Shown here one piece after another: positions 11,275 through 23,329 of a DNA stretch of 64,000 nucleotides. A program made the position numbers and the translations under genes. The notes beneath the pieces were generated by a model, which had not been told where the DNA came from, searched no databases, and saw nothing but the letters and a program-made list of their open reading frames with translations. Source of the DNA: Allantophomopsis cytisporea (taxonomy: Eukaryota; Ascomycota; Leotiomycetes; Phacidiales; Phacidiaceae); NCBI GenBank assembly GCA_024752435.1, contig CP103032.1, positions 1,888,018 to 1,952,017 of the forward strand. The letters run 5' to 3'. Positions within the stretch are counted from its first letter, which is position 1. Every line of letters starts with the position of its first letter.

Positions 11275-12773
11275 ATGTTTTTTGTCATGACGCGTTGAGG
11301 CTTGAGGGTGTGGATTCCGGAAGCTCCAATTGAGCACGCTTTCTTTGTATATATATGTATATATCTGACTATGACGCCAAAGAGCGTTCACTAGTACCAA
11401 TCACATTGATTAGCAATGATAATAATATTCATCTGATATGTTTTCCAACTCAGTAAATTGGTGATTTGATGACTTGCTTGACAAAGAAGAAAGGCAGCTA
11501 AGAAACACAAACCATAAAACTTTAAAATAAACTTTCCGCTGGTTGCGTCTTCTACGATAATTCTGAAGCTCAGAAACGATTAGCTCTGAAGTCAAATTTC
11601 TCGTCGAATCACGTGATGTAGGTAGGTGCTGAGAATAAATATATGGATAGGTAACTTGAACTATTATCAAGCTGTGTCTTCACTTTTACATGATAATTAT
11701 ACTCTCGGATAATTCAACATGAATGTATTTATTCATTGTCAAACACTAATAGTCACTAGTTCAACGAATAACATGTTCAAGTGGTTACTTTAGGGAGCAT
11801 TTAATAATGTTAGCCTTCTAATACATTTACATTTTGTTATTGTTTTTGTTGCTTCTTCGATTGAAATCCATAATGAAGTTGTAGTGCGTAGATCATTGCT
11901 CGCACAACTACTTATACTGCTAAATCTTTTACTGGACTTCTTATTCGCGTATAAACGGTGATGAGTATGACGTTGGATTTAGTCGAATTCTACCTCGAGA
12001 TAAACATAACGCTTCAGGATCAGATCCGCATACGAGGAAGCCAGATCCGATAACATTCACTGTGCCAGCTTAAAGCATCATATCGTGGAAATCCGAATAA
12101 CGAATCGATTAGGCGTGCTTTCTGCCGGTCGTGGCCATTTAAAACCTCATATATGATTCTGATAGAAAATATGGTACAGTAGGCGTTGATGTCTTAACCG
12201 CTAGTTGATCTTCTAGAATACCTTACCTCGGCTTAGTTTTTTGAATTCGCTAAGCCTAATACCATTATACTTCTCCGTTTCAAGCATAAATCACGTGCAG
12301 ATAGATGTTAACATCTTTATCATCGTTACCTCATCGACTGAGGACAAATCTGGGGAAAGTCAATCGACGTCACAACGCAGTTCACACCTCAAAATCTGAT
12401 TTGACTCGTTGATGTCACGTCTCTTACACGGGAGATCTACGGCTCTACAACAACCGTATTTCTGGAGTTACGTACCAGTCTCGACGACTTCGGTCCCATA
12501 TCCGTCCCCGGTTTTGTTGGTAATGCGATCAATTGAAATCATTTAATGCGCTTACATCATCCAATAAGGACATAGTAGCATGTAGTGAGCGGGTGATAGC
12601 TCCATAATAAGCTACTTGACTTATCCATACATCATCGGGCATTCCTTTGGTTGTCGGAGATATCTTGAATCGCTACTGTTTCGGCACATTCAAAATTCAG
12701 AACATGACGTGAACGAAATTGATACCTCAACGTAAACGGCGTTTCGCTCATGACTTTGATGAGGCGTCTACAG
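11275..12773. other. Intergenic, no gene seen
   Basis: About 1.5 kb, moderately AT-rich, with only short shadow frames. It separates the GPI-protein gene from the alcohol dehydrogenase promoter. Confidence 0.5.
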
Positions 12774-12783
12774 TATATAAAAG
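12774..12783 (+). promoter_or_regulatory. TATA box of the alcohol dehydrogenase gene
   Basis: TATATAAAAG lies about 130 bp before the ATG at 12916. It is followed by an A/C-rich leader (repeated CAACAACAA-like text near 12818-12833), the usual arrangement for a strongly transcribed fungal gene. The assignment rests on consensus and position. Confidence 0.5.
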
Positions 12784-12915
12784 AGATGGCACATAATTTC
12801 TTCAAACATCTACATACAAACAATAACAACAACAATTCGAATTGACAAAAACGATACCCAAATTTGCCCTTCCAAATATAAAGTCAAACCAAAACTACAC
12901 CTAATAAACGACAAG

Positions 12916-14181
12916 ATGGGCTATCCAGATACTTTCCAGGGATTCATGATCCACGACGAGAACAAATGGAGCGACTTTAAGAAAGAAGAGGTTAGTGTGC
13001 ACTTCACTCATGTTAAAATTCCCGCATAACTTGCGCATGCATGACTCTACTCCAGACCCCTTCCAAATGTGCTCGAACCAGAGATTGACAATTTCCATAG
13101 TTCAAGCCAAAGCCATTCGAAGACCGCGACATCGATATCAAGATCGAAGCCTGCGGTGTTTGCGGCTCAGATGTTCACACTATTACTGGCGGTTGGGGAG
13201 AGTTCAATAAGCCAATCTGTGTAGGACACGAGATCGTTGGCAAGGCCATCAAGGTCGGAAAGGGCGTCACTACCGTCAAGGTGGGTGACCGCGTTGGTGT
13301 TGGAGCTCAAATCTGGGCCTGTTTGGAATGCGATGTTTGCAAGTCTGGACCAGGCGGAAATGAGAACTACTGCCCTCAACAAGGTGAATAAGCTTCTTAT
13401 GATTCGACGTGCATCTGAAAACTCACGCAAAGCAGTTGATACCTACAATGCACCATATCCCAAGGGTCACGGTGACGGGATCATCTCCCAGGGAGGTTAC
13501 TCTTCTCACATCCGTGCGCACGAGTATTTCACTTTCCCAATCCCAGACGGAATCTCTAGCACTGATGCCGCACCGATGATGTGTGCCGGTCTCACAACAT
13601 ACTCTCCCCTTGTCCGTGCTGGTACCGGTCCCGGAAAGAAGGTGGCCATCCTCGGTATCGGAGGACTCGGTCACTTCGGTCTTCTCTGGGCAAAGGCTCT
13701 CGGTGCCGAAGTCTATGCTCTGTCTCATTCTCCAAGCAAGAAGGAAGATGCCTTAAAGATGGGGGCTAAGGAGTTCATTTGCACTGGCGATGAAAAGTGG
13801 GCCGAGAAGTACAAGTTCAAGTTCGACTTCATTCTCAACTGTGCCGATATGACCAACGAGTTCCCTATGGCCGATTACATGTCCACCCTTGCTGTCAACG
13901 GCGAGTTCCACAACGTCGGTCTCCCAGATAAGCCACTTCCACAGATGATGGCTCAGGAATTTGCTCCAAACGGTTCCAAGATTGGTGGTTCGCACATTGG
14001 ATGTAGAACTGAGGCATTGGCCATGTTGAAGTTGGCGGCCGACAAGAAGGTCAAGCCATATATTCAAACCCTCGATATCTCCGAGAAGGGATGCAAGGAG
14101 GCCGTTGAGAAGGTCAAGGTAAACGATGTTCGATACAGATTTACCTTGACAGGATTTGAGAAGGCATTCCCAGATGCATGA
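12916..14181 (+). CDS. NADP-dependent zinc alcohol dehydrogenase (ADH6/cinnamyl type)
   Basis: A medium-chain zinc dehydrogenase of 367 residues in three exons (12916-12990, 13101-13383, 13436-14181; introns of 110 and 52 bp). The catalytic zinc site is CGVCGSDVH with GHEIVG. The structural zinc cysteines are in CLECDVCKSGPGGNENYC. The Rossmann motif is GIGGLGHFG, and the following SHSPSKKEDA with Ser/Lys after the second strand fits NADP preference as in yeast ADH6/ADH7. The family reduces a broad set of aldehydes in the cytosol. The first exon is only 25 codons (MGYPDTFQGF). A TATA box lies upstream. The gene appears intact. Confidence 0.93.
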
Positions 14182-15649
14182 TCTGGTGAATGATAGATCG
14201 ATTTAAACTTCTTTGTACTCTTAAAAATGTAGCGTCGATTTTAATGATCTATATTTGAACTATATCTTGAATTGTCTGCATAGTGGTGTAGATGTTGATG
14301 ATTGAATCTCAGCTGGGATCTCACTGCATATGTACGCACAGCCACATTATGGATTCACATGTGATGGACGCAGGTGGTCAGACAGCCATCCCAGCCCGCA
14401 CACAGATGGAAAGGCAGCGAGCGATTCATGATTTGGAATTCACGACTGAGGCTCAGTCGTGCGTAAGGTATATTCTATACCTTGTTGTTATGTGCTTGTG
14501 AAATTTGATGCACAGAATTATTGTATTCCTCTTGTCTAGTCATGGTATGACTTCAACTGCATACTATGACTTAGCAGCCGAGTCCTTTCATCATAACTCG
14601 GTTGAAATTTCAGAGGTCGATTGAGATTGATGTGCGTGGGCGCGATTGGCAGATTTAGTCACGTTGTCACATCCGGTTTTTCAAAATTGTGGGCTGTTCC
14701 GCCAACACACATCATCGGTCTTGTCCTCAGGAGTAGGCAGCCGTCAATTTGTTTCATCCCTTCCCCGTCGATGATGATCGTAGTGGACTCGACTTCCGAT
14801 GATCACTGTGGAAACCGAGCGGAAGATGCAAAGCAATGCACCTGAGAGCCACAACAATGAAGATATAAACAAATCAAAATGCGCAATATTGCCCAGCTCG
14901 GATAATATAGATATAGAGATATAGACAAATGTTAAGGGTCCTGGAGCCCCCTCTGTACCTTACGTCTTCTCCAGCCGAGACTCCCTTAGCTTCGGTGATC
15001 TCACCCCGCACAGCCACATGAGTCTCCATCAGCCACAAGATCGACGCCCCAATGACGACACACACCCGCTTGGTCGTCCAATGCCCTGTCGTCATATGGC
15101 ACCCCATTACAACCTAAAGAGCGCCACCTCCGAATACATCCAAGCCACATCCACACCATCTCCACTATCTGCAGCTTGAGAGCCAATCACCTGCTCTGGA
15201 TGTCGATTGCCGGCGGGCTCAGCGGGATCATCCTTGAAAGCGATGAGCGTTTCCGTCATGATGTGCGTGGTCTTACGGCTCTGACTTTCTGAGAGGCTTC
15301 CCGTGGCTTCGATCATACCAGCATCGCAGCAGAATCCAGGCAAAAATAGTGCAAATCGTTGATGCTTTTCTTGCACTCCACATGTGATGTTGGGGACGTG
15401 GGCAGCTGGGCACAAAGGAGAAGGGCACACGCCAACTGCCAAGGATAATGGGCATGATGTATGGCTGGTTCGTGAGATCGTCATCACACCCTGCAGCCCT
15501 ACTTCGCATCCGAAAGAAATATATTTGATGCCTTCTCCACCCGTTCTCCTCGCTCTTCATTCTCACTGCCATCAACTCTGCAACAGTGGTAGAAACAGCA
15601 TCACACCAGCAATCACTTCCCACCAGAATATCATCGACATCCAACCACA
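14182..15649. other. Intergenic, no gene seen
   Basis: About 1.5 kb between the alcohol dehydrogenase and the MARVEL-type gene. The short open frames on both strands have no family features. The last 100 bp are CT/CA-rich and look like the leader of the next gene. Confidence 0.5.
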
Positions 15650-16468
15650 ATGGCCATCCTCCTCAAGTCTCTTCAATGGTTCTGCCAGGCCATTGAATTC
15701 TGCTGTTCCGCCATCATTCTAGGAATTTACTCCTACTTCCTCGCGACCCTGAAGAACCATGGTTACCATGTGGGTACCTACATCCGTGCCGTGGAGGGTA
15801 TTGCGGGCGCTGCTTGCCTCTATCTCATCTTTGCTCTCGTCCTCGTCTGCTGCTTGGGAGGCTTGTCCTTCTTTGCATTCCTCGCTCTCATCCTGGACAT
15901 CGCCTTCATGGGTGCATTCATCTACATTGCTTGGGAGAACCGCCACGGTGCCAACTCCTGCAGTGGCTTCGTACGAACACCATTCGGAAACGGCCAGTCC
16001 AGCGGCAACACCGTCGACGCACCAAACGACAGTGGCTTCACCGACCTTCCTTCCCTCCACACTGCTTGCAAGCTCGAGACTGCAGTTTTCGCCGTTACCC
16101 TCGTGGCCATCTTCTTCTTCCTCGTCTCCGCCTTCCTTGAGCTCGCTCTTTACCGCGCCCACAAGAAGGACAAGGCTTTCGGACCAGGTCCAAACAACGG
16201 TTACACCGCCGGCTCTCCACGCCGCAAGTTCTGGCAGCGCAAGCCAAAGGACACCTACGTGACCAAGGAAGCCGACACTCTTCCTCACCACCAGACCCCA
16301 GCCGACTTCAGACCATCCTACGCTACTGACACCACTGCTGTCGGACATCACGACCAGCCTCAGGTGTACAACAAGTATGCCAACAACAACAACATGGCAG
16401 GTGCTCAAACCACTGGAGAGATTCCCGTCGAGGAGTACAAGCGTACTGCTCCTCCAACCAACTTTTAA
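15650..16468 (+). CDS. MARVEL-type four-span membrane protein
   Basis: A single-exon 272-residue protein with four membrane segments: roughly residues 12-34, 50-70, 74-96 and 143-166. The first loop has ENRHGANSCSGF and the second extracellular loop carries two cysteines (SCSGF and HTACKL). This four-span layout with a basic cytosolic tail (RAHKKDK, then GSPRRKFWQRKPK) matches fungal MARVEL-domain proteins. The tail, about residues 170-272, is hydrophilic and ends TAPPTNF. The family acts in membrane apposition or eisosome/plasma-membrane organisation; the precise role here is unknown. Codon use is biased, which suggests good expression. Confidence 0.8.
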   Translation: MAILLKSLQWFCQAIEFCCSAIILGIYSYFLATLKNHGYHVGTYIRAVEGIAGAACLYLIFALVLVCCLGGLSFFAFLALILDIAFMGAFIYIAWENRHGANSCSGFVRTPFGNGQSSGNTVDAPNDSGFTDLPSLHTACKLETAVFAVTLVAIFFFLVSAFLELALYRAHKKDKAFGPGPNNGYTAGSPRRKFWQRKPKDTYVTKEADTLPHHQTPADFRPSYATDTTAVGHHDQPQVYNKYANNNNMAGAQTTGEIPVEEYKRTAPPTNF

Positions 16469-17299
16469 AGAAGTTTAGTGTTGTGAAAGAATGTGACAAC
16501 ACTGGGATGTACGATGAGAGGCAGTTGAACTGTATAAAATGGGGATAAGGACCTGCTTGAAACAATATGACGATATGTAATTTTTAATAATGATGAATGA
16601 TACCATATATATATACAATGAAATACACTTAAAATAATTTTCTTTCACAGTTTCGTTATAAACTCATTATGTGAAACTTGGGCTCATCATGGTCTATGAT
16701 CAAGTCGTTTCCGCCCCGTGTCAGGCATACCGAGAGGTGTAGATGTTCATGATTTAATCTCTTGTATAGGGAATTCTACGAAATTATCACAAGCTCTATT
16801 TTTCTGAGGTAGGGTTGTAACTTCAGGGCTTTCCGTAATACGGAGCGAATTGTCTAATCGAGTATGGCCGCTTAATCTTCCATACTAGCGTACGTATCGT
16901 ATTTACTTCAGTACGCTTTCATCATTTACTATGTTCTATATCACTAAAAATTGAAGAGATATGATTATATAACGTGTATATTTCAACATACAGATGTGTT
17001 GTATTTTTTATATCATCATTACTATGGTGTTGACATTATCAAGAGAGTAGGTCCCCGACAGCTCCCACTGCGCAGCTGTACTCAACTCAACCTTCCAAAT
17101 GGATTGATATATTCGAATGACTCATTGAAGCCTGTTGTGCTACCGGAAGGCGGTGTACACGAACAATCGAGTAGACTCACTAGTGAACCAGTTTTCTACC
17201 ATGACAAAGGTCTACGCCAAACTGTGTGATGATACTCCTATCGCATACAGTCAGGGGTTGAGTAACCTCGGCACTTATACAGGAGGGAAAGGTAAGTAC
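16469..17299. other. Transition into AT-rich degenerate region
   Basis: 3' flank of the MARVEL-type gene followed by AT-rich DNA. A frame at 17135-17347 (QFSTMTKVYAKLCDD) runs into the transposon end and might be a scrap of the disrupted host sequence, but I do not recognise it. Confidence 0.4.
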
Positions 17300-17301
17300 T
17301 A

Positions 17302-17330
17302 CAGTGGTATACAAAAAGTCTCCATACACT
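17302..17330 (+). repeat. Left terminal inverted repeat
   Basis: Starts CAGTGGTATACAAAAAG and pairs with the inverted copy ending at 18599. Differences between the copies are transitions only over the first ~26 bases. Confidence 0.85.
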
Positions 17331-18570
17331 TAAGCGAATATCCGTAGAGCCTCAAATAACCCCGCTTTTGACTTACTTATTATACTATGAATATAGCTAT
17401 AATTGGTGAATAGAGTCGGGGGCCTTCGGCAGAGCTCTCTCTAGCTACTTGTAATCAATTGGTAGGATTTTATATGTCTAAGATGAGCTACAGCGCGGTA
17501 AGTCATTAAGTTAGCTTAGCAAGATCTACCGTTCAATTTGCCATCAAGAATGCGCCGTTACAAAATAAAGTACAATTAAATCTACGCTCTAGAAGATCTT
17601 AGGTTTTATTCCCTAGTCTTAAGAGAATCGTTACCCGAAATTACAAGAGAAATCCGGAGATATTATATGTTAAGTTAATCTAAAAGATATACCTAGATAC
17701 CTACTACAATATAGTTTTGAATTTTATAAAGACTACAATATATATAAGTAGAAATACCTTAAAAACCCTACTAATTAACAGTTTGAATAGGCTCGAGAAT
17801 TTATATAGTAGATATAAATATAAAAAGTATTTATCTACTAGAGTAATAAATATTCAATAGAACAAAGTAAAGGTAAAACGACCGACTAAAACTTTTAAAA
17901 GCTAAGAAAAGGCTTGTTTCTATAGGTATAGCTATAAGCTCAATAGACCTAGCATTTAATTATATAATGAACTCTATTTAGCTTTAGTATTCGACTAGAT
18001 CTAGTCGTCTCTAAAAAAGACTTTAATATAGTATATATAAGATCTATAGCGAGAAAATACAGAGATCTATTAGAAGAATATTTAAAACAGTTTTAAACTA
18101 CAACTCTATATTTATGTAGGATAATACTTCGATTTATACTATTTATCTAGTACAAGGATAGCTCGATCAAATCGATATTTAAGTTATAGATTAGCTTCTT
18201 TATTTAGTTGACTTAAACCTCGTTTGAATATATATAGGCGCTCTTTAAAAAGATAATAAATAAACTGTACTCTGATTTTATTATACAGAGTAGCAGAGCT
18301 ATACTAGGTATTCTACAAGAAACAGCTATTGAAGCTCAGGAATTACTCGAGGAAGCAGTACTAGATAATATAGCTATTTCTATAAGGAAGCGGTGTCAAG
18401 CGGTTATTGGTGCAGATAGGTAGTATACAAAATACTGACAATGTATATAAAGATACTTTATACTTACACAATTCCAATGCTGTAAAAACGGTATCAAATG
18501 AGTACATTCTCGTAGAGTTATACTACTTTAAAGTTTACACATGATTTTTGGTGTTCGGGAGAATTCGGCT

Positions 18571-18599
18571 ACTGTACGGAGACTTTTTGTGCACCACTG
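18571..18599 (-). repeat. Right terminal inverted repeat
   Basis: On the + strand it ends CTTTTTGTGCACCACTG and is followed by the TA duplication. It keeps the GCAC/CG bases that are changed to ATAC/CA in the left copy. Confidence 0.85.
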
Positions 18600-18756
18600 T
18601 ATTATATGCAGTGTGGCAGCAGAGATATGAAGTAGATCAGGAGCATAGCATAGCGGTGGAACTATGCCTTCTGATTTGGACGAAGCTCTTGATAATATAA
18701 CTATGTGCTATCCTAGCTTGCCAAATTATAGAAATACCTGAGGTCGCTCAAGCCAG

Positions 18757-21700
18757 CTACTTTGTTGTGGCCCACAGACACGCTCCGTCAGCACAGCAGT
18801 CTGGAGAGTCATCTGTACACCCGTCGTCGTTGCAGTCACACGCTGGGCAGGTAGCGTCCGCGCAACAGGACGGCGAACTATCTGAGCATCCGTCCTCATT
18901 ACAATCGCAAGCGTAGCCCTGATCCAGCAGCCAAGTGTCATATGCTTCGCCGATATATGTGCAAGTTAAATCTGTATAATTACAATTGAGGGGGGCGCTG
19001 TTGTTTGTCGATATGGTAGAAGCATCCACTAAATCGTCCATTCCCTACCAACCGTAGTATTCAAACGCCGTTGTATTCTGGGTCCCATCGTCAATGGCCG
19101 ACGTCCGATCCCACTGCTTTGCAAACCAACGGTTCGCAAATGTCCATGCATAGTTGTCCGCTTCATAATGTCAGTAATAATCGCATACCGAGCAAGATTT
19201 CCGTACCGTTATATACGACTTTAGGGTTAGGTTTACCACTTGAATGTCCATACGCCCACGCATAATCATAACATCTACTCGAACCATAGATCGGTACTTG
19301 ATCGTAGCCTTCGCCAGGGATAGCATCAGTCACATCAGCGACTAAGAAAAGATAATTAACAACAACACCGCTTAAAATAGTTCATATGTTTTTCAACTTA
19401 CTGTGCTGCTTGAAACCAATCATATTGCAGTGTATCCACTCATGAGCTATGACTTGCTCAAAGCTTATCAACGCGTGGTTCCCGAGATCCGCTGGGGTTT
19501 TTGAAGGCCCTGACGTGATGCCTGACATGAATCTTAAACTCCAAAAGGTAGGACAGAATGTGATGCGGGTACCCGTTGGGTTATATGGAGAATTTATTGT
19601 AAATGCTTGACTAGATAATATTGTTAAAAAAGAGTTGCTATAGATTGTAGGAGGTAAGTACTTACATTCCATGCTGTTGACACCTATCTACAAGACCACC
19701 AACAGGGTTGCACTGATAAGTGATCCGACTACGACGACTTGTTTTGGGCACTCCACCCGCTAGTTTTTCTGTAGATGCGAACCCTGAAACCTGTTTCAAG
19801 TTATCTTCGCCGTGAGTCAGTACCAAGGCGTCCGTAATGAGGGGTAAAAAGGGATGCAACTAACTGATCAAGTTCAAGTAATCTTCACGGTAAGTATCGG
19901 CCCATTTGCCACTGACTCTACCATCAGTGACAAAGTAGCGCTCGAAAGGCTTGTCATCAAAGTCATCAGGACTAAATGTTGTCATGGGCAAAGCGACACG
20001 AGTTGCCTCTTCCAGTATGTTGAGCTGAGCCGCGCTGCACTCTCCAGCACCACCTGGCATTGCCCAATCCCACCAAATACCAGGATATAAGGTATTGAGC
20101 CGTGAAAGTCTTTCTGTATCTGTCTCCTCAGAAACAGGGTCACCAGGATCAAGTATTGCAAGACATGCATCCAGATCAGAAATACAAGTATCCTCTGGAC
20201 AATACCCAAAGCTGCAAGAAAAACTGCAAAGAGGGCCATAGCCTGCATCAAGACCTTGAACGGCACAGGCAGTGATGCTTGACCAGTCCGGCAGAGAAGC
20301 AATTGAAGCTCCTGTAGCAGTGCAAACGCAAGTGCTGACAGGGCAGAAACTATAGCTGCAGGTAAAGGCGCAAAGGTCAGCTCAGGCCCCCACACTTGTA
20401 CCAGCTGTACAGTATTCTCCTGTTCCAGCTGCTGCCACAGGTGCGGTGCATGCTTGTTTGGTCGATCCTGGGGCAAAGCCACGGACTTCGAAATTCATGT
20501 TGTAGATGAGCTTCGCGCAGACTCCCGATTCGTAAACGCACTCTCCACCAGATGCAACCATCAAAACATTACCTGCGGTGCTGACTAACTCAACGTACTG
20601 CGCACCAGAGTTTCTCGCTGAAATAGAACCATAGTTCAAGCCTGTAGTTACAGTGACGGTGTCCATCGAAATCCCGCTACTATAAACTTTGATTGAAGAA
20701 CCTGAGTTCTTTGCTGGTATGACAATTGCCCATATCACAGTGTCTCCAGCTGCCTCAAAGCCAAACGGTTTTTCCCAAAATAGCTCTGTTGTTGATGTTC
20801 AGTAACTTCCTCTTACTCATGTGAATACAGAAACACCGAATTCTTGTACTGAAGAGCACCTAGACCTGTGGATAGTTAGCTTCGTTGATGAGAAGTTTTT
20901 CTGTTACGACATACCCATCATATATCCATTGCCATTTGCTATGGCACCAGGTTGAACTGCTAGATCGGGACTGATATCGCCAGCGTAGGAGCCACCTGTG
21001 AAGTTAACATCCCGAGCTTTTACTTGATAGGTGTGTACGTTTGGATTCAATTTTCAGGCTCTTGACCCTACTGAATCATCTCTAATTTGAAAGTAGATAA
21101 GGAGTTTCTTACTGCTGATGACGTTGGTTTTGAAATCATAGAAATGGAAAAATGCAAAGAGATTGTGAGAAGTACTCACCCAACTGTGTCAGGTAGCGGT
21201 TCTCCCCTTTCGGGCCAAGCAGCCTCCCAGCTAAAGATGCAGTCGACTACATCACCCCAATAATAGTACCATCCGTCATAAGAAGCAGGACCGCCATAGT
21301 AGCCAGTAGTTTCATCGAAATCTGGGCAAAAGTAGATGTCTTGGCCTAGATCTTCCTTCCAGGCTAAAATATTGGTCAGACCATAAACGATAGACTACGT
21401 TTTATATTAGGGAACTTACTGGTCCATTTTAAATTCGAAAAACTGCCGCTAGAGAATGCTGCATCTAGCTAGTGATGGTTTCAATCCCCAAGATTATTAG
21501 TTTATGGAGTCTGTACTGCTAACCATGGGATTTCCATTTGGCCTCATGTAGTATGATGGCTCGTCAAAAACCTAGTTGAAAATGTACCCATAGTCGTAAG
21601 GGCCACCACAGCTCGTGTTGCTTGCATAGCACGCTGCCCCAGACGCGTAAACGTCCATGCTGGTATAGAGGTAGAAGTCTGACACAGAATTGGCGGCATC

Positions 21701-22024
21701 GAAGGGGTATTCAAGTGTGTCAGTCACGAAATCCTGTGTTGCGTCCCCAATATGCAAGGAGAACCCATCCAAGCCTTTTGCTCATCAGTAAAAGAACGCC
21801 AAGCGTAGACTGCTTTCCTTACCCCATTGCTTTTGCGTCTGCAACATCCTGGGCAGCATGAGGCTGTATTACACTACCAACCTGTAGAGATCATTTAGTC
21901 AAGGAACCTTAAGAGACAGGTTGTGTTAACACCATACCATGTAATGAGCAAAAACCTGACCATGGCCAACGGCGAAGAGTTGTGCTGCTGCACTAAGTAC
22001 GCCATAAAAGAAGCGGACTTTCAT
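18757..22024 (-). pseudogene. GH71 mutanase fused to cysteine-rich and zincin-like regions, inactivated
   Basis: Read from 22024 down. A signal peptide (MKVRFFYGVLSAAAQLFAVG) leads into GH71 alpha-1,3-glucanase sequence: VFAHYMVGSV, AKAMG, DGFSLHIGDATQ, SMDVYASGAACY, DIYFCPDFDE, CIFSWEAAWPERGEP, GALQYKNS, EAAGDTVIWAIV. Cysteine-rich modules follow (LCAFTCSYSFCP, LCSFSCSFGYCP). Next comes an M35/aspzincin-like region (ITFCPTFW, then IAHEWIHCNM with HExxH), and a C-terminal CC-type repeat (CDCNEDGCSDSSPSCC). Four in-frame stops break it: 21574-21572 TAG, 20384-20382 TGA, 19862-19860 TAG, 19047-19045 TAG. The junction near 21823/21774 cannot be joined in frame with GT-AG. The GH71 part between QYKNS and the DTVIW block lacks the roughly 100 residues usually present. 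TAG for CAG changes fit RIP-like decay. Confidence 0.7.
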
Positions 22025-23300
22025 TACTCTCGAGCGACTACTAATAACAGTGACAGATGGTTTTATGTTGAAGTAGGTATGAGAAGGAGAAGAACAACTA
22101 AAAGGGAAGCTCTCCATACATATATAAGGGATAAAGGATAAGAGATCCATAACTGCGCTCAAAGTGTTCCTGAAAAGACTTTTTACCAGTTTTGCCCTGT
22201 CTGATGAACTCTCCACTCCCTTTCAAGTGCTCCACAACAACACCAAGAACACCCCAGGGCGATAACCAGTAGGTACCATCTATTTGTATTATCGTACCGC
22301 CTCTTGTCAGAGGATCAATATCAAGACGGACATACCCAAAAGTAGCTAGATGAGAGTGCTTTGATATTGCTTGCTTGAGTCATAGTGGTTCTCCATATCA
22401 AGTGAATAGAATTTGGAAGGGGCTGTGTTGCCTTTCAATTGCTTCTTCATTTGCCCTAGTCTTGCGCTTGAAATTACCTGAATCGCCAACTCCAGTAACT
22501 ATGCCTAGAATGGCGAATTGGAGCGAGAAGATAGCTCAGCATGTTAAAGTACGCTCAGTGTTAGATTATCTTGTGGAATATGAGGACTATGTGTATCTGG
22601 AACATATCCTTCAGAGGATGCACAATAATAACCCTCACTTAGTCCTTGAAAGGAGAACATCAGGTGCTAATGCAGGGACTACGGAAGAACAGTTGATCTT
22701 CTACTTTATCTTAGGAAGCATAAAGGGGGATCGGAAGATATAGCTTCTGGCTATGTAGTTTAAGATAATCGCTTTGTAATTCGGCATACGCTAATTGTTT
22801 ATGTGAAGACAGCGGCAAAGCTACCGAAACCGAACAGAATGCTACAACGCTAAGGATATAGGCGAGGCATTCCTGGAGATATCGAGCAAATTTCTCGCTA
22901 CTAGAACAACCCACACAACCATAATCAAGGCACCACTACACACAAAAACATAGTAGGACTATCATTTGATAGACCTTAGGACCCAGGCTCCGGTACTAGG
23001 ACAGCCAGTTGAGAGTATCGCGAGTAGATCGCACAACACCGACAGGAAAGACCGGACAGTGGATAGGAAGCTACATAACGCTACCAGGGATTAAATCGAG
23101 TTCGTTGGAAAGAATTTACGGGGACAAACGGACAACACCTAGAAAGCAATTTAATTATCCGTGCCGATAGGGAACTTCATATGTTCTATCACTCTGCAAA
23201 GCAAAGTAATTTGACTACTAATATGCAAGCCGATTTTACTCTGTGCAATCTCAAAAAGCTTAAAGGCTTAGTATTAGCAGGAAGGTTGTAATATTAGGCA
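22025..23300. other. Degenerate intergenic
   Basis: Upstream flank of the GH71 pseudogene. An open frame at 22375-22743 (a region reading WSEKIAQHVKVRSVLDYLVE) has no family I know and no good start codon. I treat it as unassigned, possibly a gene scrap. Confidence 0.4.
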
Positions 23301-23329
23301 CAAACTTAAGTCTCCTCTCAAACACACTC

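Larger units (their letters stand above)
17302..18599 (+). mobile_element. Tc1/mariner-superfamily DNA transposon, RIP-decayed
   Basis: About 1.3 kb, bounded by imperfect inverted repeats. The left end reads CAGTGGTATACAAAAAGTCT; the right end, reverse-complemented, reads CAGTGGTGCACAAAAAGTCT. Both are flanked by TA (17300-17301 and 18600-18601), the Tc1/mariner target duplication. The interior is AT-rich and full of stops. Near 18110-18290 the transposase DDE region can still be read: M*DNTSIYT corresponds to the family's MQDNASIHT, and DLNLV*IYIGAL to its SPDLNPIEHLWG-type block. The stops sit where Gln or Trp are expected (CAG to TAG, TGG to TAG), and the TIR differences are all C/T or G/A, as expected from RIP. 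It is not functional. Confidence 0.85.

Noticed and set aside
15719..16408. Long antisense frame of 229 residues in the MARVEL-type gene
   Set aside because: The codon bias of the real gene keeps the opposite frame open. The antisense product has no membrane or domain logic.
20335..20400. Intron that would remove the TGA at 20384-20382 in the GH71 pseudogene
   Set aside because: A GTACAAG donor, GCTGAC branch and CTGCAG acceptor exist, but the join shifts the frame away from the conserved cysteine module, and the removed stretch itself reads as that module.
22375..22743. Possible 122-residue protein
   Set aside because: No ATG start at the frame's opening, no recognised family, and it lies in degenerate DNA.
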